A stretch of 64,000 bases of DNA, taken from assembly GCF_033963835.1 (NCBI RefSeq), contig NZ_JAXBME010000011.1, forward strand, positions 124,001 through 188,000, written 5' to 3'. This DNA is from Cytobacillus sp. IB215665 (lineage in GTDB: Bacteria > Bacillota > Bacilli > Bacillales > SM2101). Made by a program: the position numbers and the translations under genes. Positions within the stretch are counted from its first letter, which is position 1. Each line of letters opens with the position of its first letter. This document shows, piece after piece, positions 1-7,978 of the stretch. The notes under the pieces are model-generated. The model made no database searches, had not been told where the DNA came from, and saw only the letters and a list, made by a program, of their open reading frames with translations.

Positions 1-2
1 AC

Positions 3-542
3 AAGAATAACAAATGTCATTCCAAGTATGACGCAGTGTTTGTTCTAGTAAACCCAGGTTTATGCTCACCCAAGTACTCAACATATCAAATCCCTCATTA
101 CAAAAAAGAAGAAATTCTTAAAAACTTCACTCCTGCTAAAACTGACAATACCCAATATCAAATTATGCGTTGCATGCTATTAAAACAATGGAATAATGTT
201 CTTATAATTAATCTCTCAGATATTAGAGCAGGTAATTTAACTAAGTTTAAACAATCGGTAGATGAAGCGACTAGTAAAGGCTTTGAATCCCACAGCATTT
301 TTTCAAGTGAACGTAAAGAAGAGCTAAAAGATGTATTGACGAGAAGTAAGGGACCTATCATATTGGCGTGGGGCACTAATCCAATAGTGAAAAATCTAGC
401 AGAGCAAGCGTATGCCTCACTACCGCTAGAGAAAATTGTTGGGATAGAACATACGAATAGACCTTTTTATTATCATGCAAGTCCTACTCCTTTAGAACGG
501 AAGATAAAATGGTTGAAAGAAATAAACGAAAGAATTTCTTGA
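3..542 (+). CDS. DUF1643-like protein, 5' end outside the window
   Basis: The reading frame is open from the first bases, and the GTG at 36 has no ribosome binding site before it, so the true start almost certainly lies upstream of the window. The visible part matches the DUF1643 pattern: a VNPG segment near the N-terminus (the family usually has LNPS), then a QIMRCM...NNVLIINLSDIRAG block, then a strand-like GPIILAWGTNP segment and a C-terminal FYYHASPTP segment. Family function is unknown; members are small soluble proteins. There is no neighbour context on the left, and about 300 bp without a gene follow. The family call rests on motif memory, not a search. Confidence 0.6.
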   Translation, partial: KNNKCHSKYDAVFVLVNPGLCSPKYSTYQIPHYKKEEILKNFTPAKTDNTQYQIMRCMLLKQWNNVLIINLSDIRAGNLTKFKQSVDEATSKGFESHSIFSSERKEELKDVLTRSKGPIILAWGTNPIVKNLAEQAYASLPLEKIVGIEHTNRPFYYHASPTPLERKIKWLKEINERIS

Positions 543-845
543 AGTTTTAAGCGCTATATTATTTTTCCTTGTTATTTCCTAATGATAACAATCTGTAATT
601 ACCGTCTATCATTAAAATTTATCGCTAAATTCTATTTTTATGTCATTTTAGCAGTAACTCAAAGAGGGTGGGGGAGTGTAAATAATATTAGGGATTGATA
701 CTGCTTAGGCTATTATGTGTGACGACATCGTCCAGAATTCTTTGGCCAGTATAACATATAACTAACTTAGGTGTAACAAGTGCCTCATACGAAAGGTAAT
801 TTAGCAGAGGGCCGTCGTACAGCAATTTCTAAAATGGAGGGAAAA
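543..845. other. Gap without recognisable gene
   Basis: About 300 bp of AT-rich DNA between the DUF1643-like gene and the end of the small lipoprotein gene. Short open stretches exist on the plus strand near 760-835, but frames are broken and there is no start with a ribosome binding site. I see no clear terminator or operator. Confidence 0.4.
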
Positions 846-989
846 TCAAACTGGTTTTTCTTGTTCATTTTGTGTTTCTAAGTCATTTACCTGTTTTTCT
901 AGGCTTGCTATAATTGCACTTTGCTCAGAAGAACAGCCGTAAACAAAGGTCGTAATAATAATACATGTAAATATTAATGTATATTTCAT
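846..989 (-). CDS. Small lipoprotein, 47 aa
   Basis: A 47-residue ORF starting at an ATG preceded by a strong ribosome binding site (AAGGGGGAATTAG). Residues 1-18 form a typical lipoprotein signal: Lys2, a hydrophobic run, and a lipobox-like V-Y-G followed by Cys19, then SSE. After the cysteine comes a short, charged, probably coiled-coil tail (LEKQVNDLETQNEQEK). It would be exported, lipidated on Cys19 and anchored on the outer face of the membrane. It may be a complete micro-lipoprotein or the 5' stub of a longer coiled-coil lipoprotein cut by a stop. The neighbours do not indicate a role. Function unknown. Confidence 0.6.
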   Translation of the reverse strand: MKYTLIFTCIIITTFVYGCSSEQSAIIASLEKQVNDLETQNEQEKPV

Positions 990-1526
990 CTAATTCCCCC
1001 TTATTATTTTAGTTAACGAGAGTTAACAAAATAGTTTACCTTGAATACTATTTGTTCATTTTAGTAATAGGTTAATAATGTACGCAGGTAATCATTCTAG
1101 ATTGAGGAAGGAAATATGTTATATTTTCCTTATGACTCGTTCTTTGACAACTGAGAATATAGGTTTGAGTGGACAAATCTATGTAAAAATCAAGTTTTCC
1201 CTGATTCGTTACCACACTCCCTGGTATTATATTACAAATTAACACAAAATAAAGAACTAGCATACTAAAAAACAACAATCTTTTAGAAAAAAGCTTTTTT
1301 AGAAAAAATTAACTATATCCTCATTTTTGTTATTATCAAGTTGAGTATTCCTAATCAAAAGTGAGATCAGCGTGGTAGGGGGAACAACCCTGTATTTCCA
1401 ATCCTTTTCCATCATTATTATTTGCACTTCCTATAATTGTTTTTTCCTTAATATTTATGGTTATTTTCTATAGAAGGTTGGACTAACATATATAACGTGA
1501 CTAAATTGTACTGGCGTCTATGTTAT
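990..1526. other. Gap with one weak ORF
   Basis: AT-rich DNA between the small lipoprotein and the first toxin-antitoxin locus. A minus-strand ORF at 1072-1263 (ATG) begins with a hydrophobic stretch (MLVLYFVLICNIIPG) that could be a signal peptide, but it has no ribosome binding site and the rest has no recognisable pattern, so I do not call it a gene. A short palindromic AAAAAAGCTTTTTT-type run sits near 1287-1303. Confidence 0.35.
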
Positions 1527-1556
1527 TTGTACATTTACCAACAATTATGATATTCT
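1527..1556 (+). promoter_or_regulatory. Promoter of antitoxin RNA, copy 1
   Basis: A -35 TTGTAC at 1527-1532 and an extended -10 (TG-A-TATTCT, hexamer 1551-1556) are separated by 18 bp. The same two hexamers with the same spacing recur at 12887-12916 in front of the second copy, which supports their function. Predicted transcription start is about 1563. Confidence 0.6.
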
Positions 1557-1582
1557 AATCCTAGACAAGCATTAACTGCATA

Positions 1583-1618
1583 CAATAAGAAAGACCGAAG
1601 GTGCAGCAACACCGACGG
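1583..1618 (-). terminator. Terminator of toxin mRNA, copy 1
   Basis: On the minus strand a stem with arms around CCGTCGGTG and CACCTTCGG, loop TTGCTG, is followed by TCTTTCTTATT. It would end the toxin transcript well past the toxin stop codon, giving a long 3' region overlapping the antitoxin RNA. A matching hairpin sits at the same place in the second copy. Confidence 0.55.
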
Positions 1619-1663
1619 CCTAACAATAACGATTCCTTCAGGAGTCGGCTAAATCATGTGAAA

Positions 1664-1710
1664 TAGACCGCCCTCATCTTATCAGGATACAAAGGGTGGT
1701 CTATTTTTTG
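1664..1710 (+). terminator. Terminator of antitoxin RNA, copy 1
   Basis: Stem TAGACCGCCCT / AGGGTGGTCTA followed by TTTTTT on the plus strand. The right arm overlaps the last codons and stop of the toxin gene on the other strand. The same structure occurs at 13025-13070. Confidence 0.65.
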
Positions 1711-1790
1711 TCGTTTTTATTAAAAGACAGTACCGAAATGATCAGCCCGCAAAATGCAATTGCCAACATCAACGCTTCAAGTACCGTCAT
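1701..1790 (-). CDS. Type I toxin, holin-like small hydrophobic peptide, copy 1
   Basis: A 29-residue peptide beginning MTVLEALMLAIA, with one hydrophobic helix (about residues 6-22) and a charged tail (FNKNDKK). This is the layout of the putative holin-like toxin family that includes TxpA/BsrG-type peptides: MTVxEAL start, one membrane segment, basic end. The ribosome binding site GGGGGTG is partly paired with an upstream CATTCCC segment in a hairpin, a usual feature of such toxins. The stop codon lies inside the antitoxin terminator. The upstream -10 region reads GATAAT without the clean extended -10 of copy 2, so expression may be weaker. It would act at the cytoplasmic membrane. See the sister gene at 13063-13152. 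Confidence 0.75.
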   Translation of the reverse strand: MTVLEALMLAIAFCGLIISVLSFNKNDKK

Positions 1791-2112
1791 ACGCCTCACC
1801 CCCTTTCAGGGAATGAAGGCGACCACCCTTAGAAATCCGCTATTGTATTCCAATTATCCATAGTTGCCCATATTGACGAAGTTAGCTGTGACAGTACATC
1901 TAGCATTCGTGGCATCTTTTCTCCTTAAAATCAGAACAAAATAGAAACTGAATTTCTTCAACCTTAGTAACCTAAAGTAACTGCAGGGCAGTTTTTTCGT
2001 GGAGTGAACCACACCAGGCTTCTTATGGTGATTATCAACCCACTAGCATACAAAAGCAAAAAGATAACTACCCACTAATGGATAGTTATCTTCCTTTCAA
2101 CTTAAATAGGCA

Positions 2113-2503
2113 TTAAAATATGTTAAAAGAGTCAATCACTTTCTTTTTCTGTTCAAATTCTACATGGGTATATACTTCTGTAGACGTAATACTTTCATGT
2201 CCTTACAACTCTTGAAGCGTACATATATCAATATTCTTTTGGAACATTAAAGTCGCAAATGTATGATCCAAATGGTGTAACGAAAAGCATGAGGGAGGGA
2301 GGTCAGCTTTTCGTAATTCATTTAAAAAAAACAAATGTAATACACTATGATTCGGTTAAATCGGCATACTTGTATTTTGGTAATAGTTGCTAACTCCATG
2401 CTAAGAATTGATTCAAATCATACTCATAACTGACAACCGTATGTGATGAGTAATTTTTTTCAATTTGGATGTACAATATGAAATCATCTATAGCAGCTTT
2501 TAA
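2113..2503 (-). pseudogene. Tyrosine recombinase remnant with internal deletion
   Basis: Two pieces of one recombinase gene remain. The 5' piece (2503-2390) follows an intact AGGAGG at 2511-2516, but its first codon is TTA. It encodes a typical SAM-like N-terminal domain (FILYIQIEKNYSSHTVVSY...DLNQFLAWS), then a TAG stop. The 3' piece (about 2290-2113) encodes the C-terminal catalytic block, reading HHLDHTFATLM where active enzymes have HKLRHTFATLM, then LQEL-stop-GHESITSTEVYTHV. The catalytic Arg of HxxR is therefore lost and a TAA replaces a Leu codon. The middle of the gene (roughly 600 bp in intact relatives) is missing. A short inverted repeat (CGAAAAGC / GCTTTTCG, 2281-2313) lies at the deletion joint. 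It is not a copy of the intact recombinase at 54409-55494. Confidence 0.8.
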
Positions 2504-2700
2504 GAGAAAACCTCCTAAAAAATTATGTGATTTAGACGATAATCCATTATCCGTATAATAGTTCAGCATTATCGTTCAAGAGAAGAATTAATGTTCACAT
2601 TAAAAACGTGAAACATTATTAGGAATGTGTTGAAGATATGTTCCAGAGGATAGATATTATAGGAACTAGAGGATATTAGAGCCTATGTGGCGTAAAATTA

Positions 2701-2731
<31 letters not shown>

Positions 2732-2824
2732 CAAATGCGAAAAGACTTAATATGTCTCATAATAAAAGTAAACTTATGATATTGAGACACAAAATGAAAT
2801 TAGTTGTTAACATTAATAAAATTT

Positions 2825-2870
2825 AAAATCCGTCATATTTAGAATTATAATTCTAAATATGACGGATTTT
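2825..2870. terminator. Perfect 46-bp palindrome, probable bidirectional terminator
   Basis: Two perfectly complementary 23-nt arms with no spacer (left arm starts AAAATCCGTCATATT, right arm ends AATATGACGGATTTT). The arm ends give A- and T-runs on both sides, so it could terminate transcription in either direction. No gene with a good start lies within 300 bp on either side, so it may be left over from a lost gene. Confidence 0.5.
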
Positions 2871-3532
2871 TAGGTCTATCCAGTTATCCTGTATGTATTC
2901 ACACATTATTTCGTAACTGTTCTACGAAATAATCACGTTACTCGCCACATCATTTCTTCTAAAACTGAACCCAATCAGTATAAATTTTATGAAAAACTTT
3001 AATATTCATTATTTATATATTTTCATACTCTTTCTGGGAAATTTATTTCCTGTGTTTTATATTTTTATTTATTGTTTCCTCTCCTTCGCTGTTCCAATTA
3101 ATCGTAGTTACTTAAATGGATTACTAATAGCTAAATTCGTACTTTGTTTTAAATAGTAACGAAGTACGAGTGTTTATGAACTTTTATTCACTTTTTTGAC
3201 CTATGTACCTCTTTGATGAGAAAGTAAATCTCTAATATCCCCTCCCTTCTGTCTTACTTTACATATGTTTTTGGTATCTACAACAGTATCTATCATAAGA
3301 TAAATTCTAGTGTTTTTATGACTCTTCTCTTAAACTTTGTTGCTTCAATATAAATACCCTTCTTTCAAATGTGCAAGAATCCCAATTCCTTCACTTACGT
3401 GTTAATCTTTTCAAACAAAGATCATTAATATATGAATGGAAAAAACTACATGTTATTTTTTTAAAACTCTTTCAAAGCCTTTTTCGTTTAATTAACTGTG
3501 TTGATCAACTTCATAAATAGAATAATAGATCG
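2871..3532. other. Gene-free AT-rich stretch
   Basis: About 660 bp without an ORF that has a ribosome binding site. It contains a weak hairpin (CGTACTT / AAGTACG, 3138-3168). A segment at 3320-3345 (ACTCTTCTCTTAAACTTTG...) resembles one end of the dispersed GGCTnTTTTCG repeat family listed elsewhere, possibly a decayed copy. Confidence 0.35.
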
Positions 3533-3598
3533 TCATCTAGCAATATCATAAGTAAATTTATGAATTGAATTTAGACCTATCATCTAAAGTGTCATAAG
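3533..3598 (+). promoter_or_regulatory. Paired TCATCTA...TCATAAG motifs before the ABC exporter
   Basis: A bipartite motif occurs twice, 47 bp apart: TCATCTA, 6 bp, TCATAAG at 3533-3552, and TCATCTA, 5 bp, TCATAAG at 3580-3598. The second copy ends 57 bp before the TTG start of the ABC ATPase gene. Such spaced direct repeats are common binding sites of response regulators, but the binding protein is unknown. Confidence 0.45.
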
Positions 3599-3655
3599 CA
3601 TTTTCTTAACAACCATATTGTTTGTAAAACAAAAAAATGAATAGAGGTGTTTTCC

Positions 3656-4528
3656 TTGAATTTAACAATTGATAAAGTAACAAAACAGTTTGGAGATAAA
3701 TTAGCAGTAAATAATGTTTCATTTGAGTTAACTGAGGGAGTTTACGGGTTTTTAGGAGCAAACGGTGCTGGTAAAACGACATTGATGCGCATACTCGTTA
3801 CATTAATAAAGCCGACTTCGGGTCGTATTTTATTAAATGGGAAAGATATTGAAGTGTTAGGAGAAGAATATCGTGACGTACTCGGCTATTTGCCACAATA
3901 CATTGGATTATATAAGAACTTTACTGCTGAAAAGTATTTAATGTACATCGCTGCTCTAAAAGGGATTGAGAAAAAGGCAGCAGTAAGAAAAGTTGCTGAG
4001 CTATTAGAGGTCGTCAATTTGACAGAGCACCGTAACAGAAAAGTTGGTAAGTTTTCAGGTGGGATGAAGCAAAGAGTTGGCATTGCCCAAGCACTATTAA
4101 ATGACCCGAAAGTATTAATTGTGGATGAACCTACAGCGGGTCTAGACCCTGAGGAACGCATTAGATTCCGAAATCTACTATCTTCCATTTCAAAGGATCG
4201 AATTGTTTTATTGTCAACACATATCGTTTCTGATATTGAATTCATCGCAAAAGAAATACTTGTCTTAAAAGCAGGTCAGCTCATTCATAAAGAAAAGCCA
4301 GAAGAGTTACTAGAACAAATTAAAAACTATGTATGGACAATAAATGTACAAGAGCATGAGGTACAAGCATTTCAAGCAAAATATAAGGTAGGAAATATTA
4401 TTCGTCAGCAAAATGAAATTGGACTTAGAGTCATTTCTGAAATGAAACCTGACGAAAGAGCTATTAAAGCAACTCCTAACCTAGAAGATCTCTATTTATA
4501 TTACTTTGATCAGGAGGTAGCCATATGA
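3656..4528 (+). CDS. ABC exporter ATP-binding protein
   Basis: A 290-residue nucleotide-binding subunit of an ABC-2 type exporter. Walker A is GANGAGKTT (residues 34-42), followed by the Q-loop (LPQYIGLYKNF), the signature FSGGMKQR, Walker B VLIVDEPTAGLDP and the switch His (STH). An extra C-terminal stretch of about 80 residues is typical of NatA/BcrA-type subunits. The start is taken as the TTG at 3656, because AGAGGTG lies six bases before it; the in-frame GTG at 3647 lies inside that ribosome binding site. The stop overlaps the permease start (ATGA). It would power export by the next gene product. The substrate is unknown. Confidence 0.85.
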   Translation: MNLTIDKVTKQFGDKLAVNNVSFELTEGVYGFLGANGAGKTTLMRILVTLIKPTSGRILLNGKDIEVLGEEYRDVLGYLPQYIGLYKNFTAEKYLMYIAALKGIEKKAAVRKVAELLEVVNLTEHRNRKVGKFSGGMKQRVGIAQALLNDPKVLIVDEPTAGLDPEERIRFRNLLSSISKDRIVLLSTHIVSDIEFIAKEILVLKAGQLIHKEKPEELLEQIKNYVWTINVQEHEVQAFQAKYKVGNIIRQQNEIGLRVISEMKPDERAIKATPNLEDLYLYYFDQEVAI

Positions 4529-5652
4529 AGCAGCTAGTAAAGTTTGAGCTATACAAATTATTTCGTCAAAAAGGCATTTACATTACTATGGGACTCATGT
4601 TTATCCTCTTTAGTATGATTAGTTTAAGTGCACATATACCAACCTCCCCATATAAGGCTTTGGAGTTAAAGGGTGATTTACAGTTAGCGGCGGAAAATTG
4701 GGAAGGAGCTATTTCTGAGAAGAAATTAGATAATGCGTCAAATATACAAGAATTGCTTATACCGAAAAGTATTGAAGGTACATTATCAGAAAAAGAAGTT
4801 GCTGAACAATTTGTGATAATGTCTCTATTTGATAATGAAACGATGAATAGTTTAGTAATTCCTAATAGATTATCTGAACTTCAAAATTATATGAGTAAAT
4901 TAAGCGCGAGTGATTTTTCATACAAGGAAGCTTTGTTAGAAAAAAATATGTTAGAAGATTTGAATTTTGAAACATTCATTTATAGTAAAGGTCCACAAGA
5001 AACAATTGGGTTCGCATATTATTCTCGCTTTTTTACAAGTATAATGATCTTAATCGGTTTAGCTACAATATTTGTGAATGAAACGAATACGGGGATGGAT
5101 CAGTTAATATATAGTAGTACACATGGTCGTCGTAAGAGTATCACAGCAAAAATTTTCGCGTCCATCATTTACGTATTGTTTGTGATTTTGTCTTGGTTAA
5201 CATTTGATGTTTTAATGAACATGTATGTTTATGGGAATAGCGGATGGGATGCACCTATCCAAATGATCACACAGCATACACCATATAACTTGACTATGTT
5301 GGAGTTTTTTCTTATTCAAACCGGCATTCATATTCTAGTTGCTATTGCTTTTATGACATTAGTTTTAGTAGTGTCTGCACTTTCAAAAAATACATTAATG
5401 TCATTCATTATTAGTGCATCGATCTTTATCTTACCAACAATTTCATTTAGCATTCCGTTTTGGGATTATGTGATGAAGTATAGTTTTGCGAACTTCATAA
5501 CTGCACCTGATTTTGTTAATTCGTTCCATGCAATTAATTTGTTTGGCATTCCAGTCTTAGACCCATTGGTACATTATCCTATGATTTTTCTACTTAGCAT
5601 CATTTTATTGATTGCTATATATAGAACGATTAAGAGGAAGCAAATAGCATAG
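4525..5652 (+). CDS. ABC-2 type exporter permease
   Basis: A 375-residue integral membrane protein. One membrane helix lies near residues 17-36, then a long, mostly soluble segment (about 40-165), then five hydrophobic segments to the C-terminus, ending in a basic tail (IKRKQIA). The start ATG overlaps the ATPase stop and has GGAGG before it, so the two are translationally coupled. With the preceding ATPase it forms a complete exporter, assuming a homodimeric permease. A diverged copy of the last 35 codons plus the same terminator lies at 19481-19661 beside desKR. The substrate is not evident; antibiotic-, lantibiotic- or Na+-type exporters share this layout. Confidence 0.8.
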   Translation: MKQLVKFELYKLFRQKGIYITMGLMFILFSMISLSAHIPTSPYKALELKGDLQLAAENWEGAISEKKLDNASNIQELLIPKSIEGTLSEKEVAEQFVIMSLFDNETMNSLVIPNRLSELQNYMSKLSASDFSYKEALLEKNMLEDLNFETFIYSKGPQETIGFAYYSRFFTSIMILIGLATIFVNETNTGMDQLIYSSTHGRRKSITAKIFASIIYVLFVILSWLTFDVLMNMYVYGNSGWDAPIQMITQHTPYNLTMLEFFLIQTGIHILVAIAFMTLVLVVSALSKNTLMSFIISASIFILPTISFSIPFWDYVMKYSFANFITAPDFVNSFHAINLFGIPVLDPLVHYPMIFLLSIILLIAIYRTIKRKQIA

Positions 5653-5682
5653 CAAGTTCCACTGAGCTTCATTCTTTATTTC

Positions 5683-5719
5683 AAAACCAGCTACTATTGA
5701 CCATATTAGCTGGTTTTGT
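5683..5719 (+). terminator. Terminator of the ABC exporter operon
   Basis: Stem AAAACCAGCTA / TAGCTGGTTTT with a T-rich 3' side, about 30 bp after the permease stop. An almost identical hairpin follows the permease remnant at 19628-19661. Confidence 0.75.
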
Positions 5720-5901
5720 TTGTGTTGATATAAACACCATAGCCCTTATTCCATCTAAAATGAATTTTACTGAACCTCATGATCTCACCTTTGTATAAGT
5801 ATAATATGTACAGAATCCTAATGTAATTAATCCATCATTCATCACGATTTGAATCTTTTCTTCGTTTAAACATTACTCATTTACACTATGAATTAAAATA
5901 A

Positions 5902-5927
5902 GACACCTCCACTAAAGGAAAGGTGTC
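5902..5927 (-). terminator. Terminator of the ABM monooxygenase gene
   Basis: Arms GACACCT / AGGTGTC, followed on the minus strand by TATTTTAATT, just downstream of the stop at 5955. Confidence 0.6.
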
Positions 5928-5954
5928 GCTGAATGAATGATGTACAACTATGTG

Positions 5955-6251
5955 TTACATTTCTAATTGTTTAGCATCATAAATCTTCACGTCCAGTGGC
6001 GCAATGAGATATTCTGTTGCCTTGCTCGTAAAATATGTAAAGTGTTCACTTGCGTTATGGCTGTTAACAGCCTCTATATCTTTCCAAGCTTCTACCATTG
6101 TATACACACTTTCCTTTTCGGTATCTTTCATTAGGTCATAGGAAATATTTCCACCTTCTGCTCTAGAGGCAGTAATTAATGAACGAATATCTTTAAGAAA
6201 TGCTTCTTCCTTCGCAGGGTTTACATGAGTCACAGCATGAATAATAATCAT
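5955..6251 (-). CDS. Antibiotic biosynthesis monooxygenase (ABM) family protein
   Basis: A 98-residue dimeric alpha-beta barrel protein: an N-terminal MIIIHAVTHVNPAKEEAF strand-helix, the central Y-x-L-M-x-D motif, a Y-T-M-V-E-AW strand, then H-x-x-S-x-H-F near the end. This is the YgiN/quinol monooxygenase type of the ABM family. Such proteins act on small quinones or aromatic compounds without cofactor, or as haem-related enzymes; the substrate cannot be read from the sequence. It is preceded by AAAGGACG and has its own terminator, so it is probably monocistronic. Neighbours are unrelated. Confidence 0.75.
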   Translation of the reverse strand: MIIIHAVTHVNPAKEEAFLKDIRSLITASRAEGGNISYDLMKDTEKESVYTMVEAWKDIEAVNSHNASEHFTYFTSKATEYLIAPLDVKIYDAKQLEM

Positions 6252-6724
6252 AAATTATCGTCCTTTCATCAATTGCTTTTCTTCTTCATAGTGTTATGTT
6301 TAATATTATTTGTTTTGAATTATAGGAACATAACTTCCTGTAAGTGACCACCTTACATAATTTAATTATCAGTGTAGTTAGACAACAATCATTAATTTAT
6401 ACATTTCTTATCTTTTTATACATTCCGCAGGGGGGATTGCTCTTTATCTTGTTGTGTATATGATTGAAATGCTACAACGAACCAGATCAAATTCACAATG
6501 ATTATAGCCATGCTATTCAAGACGACTATTTGCACATCGGAGAACAAAATCCTTTATTACTTCCAGCGAATAAGACAGAAAGATAGTTCCAAGCTATACC
6601 TACTAACAACATATTTTGATATGGAATATATAAACATTTTAACTAAAAAATTGACTATATTAAATGAGATTATTACTTGATTAACGATTTAACGGGTATC
6701 TTCTATATGTAATTACATAGAAAA
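6252..6724. other. Gap before the methyltransferase terminator
   Basis: About 470 bp. A plus-strand ORF at 6498-6680 has no ribosome binding site and no recognisable pattern, and I regard it as chance. The promoter of the ABM gene should lie at its left end. Confidence 0.35.
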
Positions 6725-6745
6725 GGGTAACGTTGAACGCTACCC
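6725..6745 (-). terminator. Terminator of the methyltransferase gene
   Basis: Arms GGGTAaCGTT / AACGcTACCC, followed on the minus strand by TTTTC, immediately after the stop at 6753. Confidence 0.6.
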
Positions 6746-6752
6746 CCTGTTC

Positions 6753-7454
6753 TTATTTTATTATCTTCAGCATTGAATTAGCATTTTTTTGGAATTCATA
6801 CTTACTACTGAGTTCATCAACCTTATAACCTTGCACTGTAAGATAGTTGATGATCCTATCTAACTGTTCAAATCGGTTACCTTCTAAATCTACTAACGGA
6901 AAGATTCGAACTTCATCTTTTGTTACTCGTAATAGTTCATTTATAGTCGCAATATGAAAATCGTAATCTAATCTATCTGCATACATAAACAGAAAATGCG
7001 CAGATAACGTTATATCGAACTGTTCATTTGCAAATGGTAATGTTGGTAATTCAGCTGGAATGTATCGATTACTTGATAGTTTCATGTGACTTGTACAGTC
7101 ATTTAGAGCACTTACCCGATGCTTTTTTAAACCTTCTACATTACCGAAATAATTCCAAATATAATTACCTTTAGCTTGTTCCATATGCTTCATTGTGTGT
7201 GCTATGTCTCTCGAACCTTTCCCTTTTAGGGATTCAACTGAATGGTCATAGACAATATCACAAGCAGTAATATTCAAACCTACCTTTTCCCCTATTGCTG
7301 CAAAAGAGCATGCGCCAGCAGGACAATCTAGTATTTTTTTACTACTTAAATCATCTTCAGAGAATGAAAACATATCCATGTATTCTTTGAATGTTCTCCC
7401 AATAAATATAATTCTTTCTAAATCCAATTTTGTACTTTGCTCAACTATACTCAA
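6753..7454 (-). CDS. Class I SAM-dependent methyltransferase
   Basis: A 233-residue soluble protein. The SAM-binding motif I is KILDCPAGACSFAA (about residues 39-52), followed by an acidic motif II (ITACDIVYD), and the motif IV region reads PFANEQFDITLSAHFLFMY. The rest fits a Rossmann-type methyltransferase with an inserted helical segment between motif II and motif IV. The start is a TTG with GAGGTGA five bases before it. It stands alone with its own terminator. The acceptor is unknown; small-molecule and rRNA substrates are both possible. Confidence 0.75.
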   Translation of the reverse strand: MSIVEQSTKLDLERIIFIGRTFKEYMDMFSFSEDDLSSKKILDCPAGACSFAAIGEKVGLNITACDIVYDHSVESLKGKGSRDIAHTMKHMEQAKGNYIWNYFGNVEGLKKHRVSALNDCTSHMKLSSNRYIPAELPTLPFANEQFDITLSAHFLFMYADRLDYDFHIATINELLRVTKDEVRIFPLVDLEGNRFEQLDRIINYLTVQGYKVDELSSKYEFQKNANSMLKIIK

Positions 7455-7978
7455 CTAACTCACCTCATATAACAAGAATTAGATTTATACTAACACATTG
7501 TGATCTATCATGCTCGTTATTTATTGTTGATATTTTTAACTGCGATAAAGCTTTTTAAAATGCATTAAATCTTTTTATTAGTATTACATCCTCAATGTAG
7601 CATCTGTTCACTCTTAATCTTTGTATAATAGATGAATTTCTTCCTGCATTTCAATCTGTACCAATTGATTAAAATAACCGAGGGTTTACACTTTATTAAA
7701 AGCACAGCTCCTCGGTTTTAATAAATATTTATGAAGTTTTTCGTTTACTTTGTAGTAAGTATAACTAAGTAAGCTGGACTAGATTAGGTTTTATATGATT
7801 GTAGTGGGTACAAAGAAGATATTTGCTACGAAATTTCTCCGTCTTTTAGTGGAAAACAGCATCATTTTTCAATCTTTAATGAATAAAGTTTAGTTTTTAA
7901 GCTTTAATCTTTAACTACCACAATTTATTATGTCTATAGGATGAAATTTGCTTTAGGGAAGTCAGTGACCATAAAGAC
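7455..7978. other. Gap with an orphan terminator-like hairpin
   Basis: About 520 bp without a supported gene. A hairpin with arms AACCGAGG / CCTCGGTT (7676-7717, 26-nt loop) followed by TTAAT looks like a plus-strand terminator with no gene before it. The rest is AT-rich and featureless to my eye. Confidence 0.35.

Larger units (their letters stand above)
1563..1711 (+). ncRNA. Antisense antitoxin RNA of type I toxin-antitoxin, copy 1
   Basis: A predicted short RNA of about 150 nt, running from the promoter at 1527-1556 to the terminator at 1664-1710. It converges on the toxin gene at 1701-1790 and would overlap the 3' part of the toxin mRNA, as in BsrG/SR4-type type I systems of Bacillus. 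The RNA contains no ORF with a ribosome binding site. It would pair with the toxin mRNA 3' region and promote its decay or block its translation. The boundaries are inferred from the promoter and hairpins. Confidence 0.55.

Noticed and set aside
1072-1278. Minus-strand frame with a signal-peptide-like start
   Set aside because: No ribosome binding site before the TTG or ATG, and the downstream part has no pattern; kept only as a note in the gap entry.
6498-6680. Plus-strand 60-codon frame
   Set aside because: No ribosome binding site, composition like random AT-rich DNA, and no recognisable motif.
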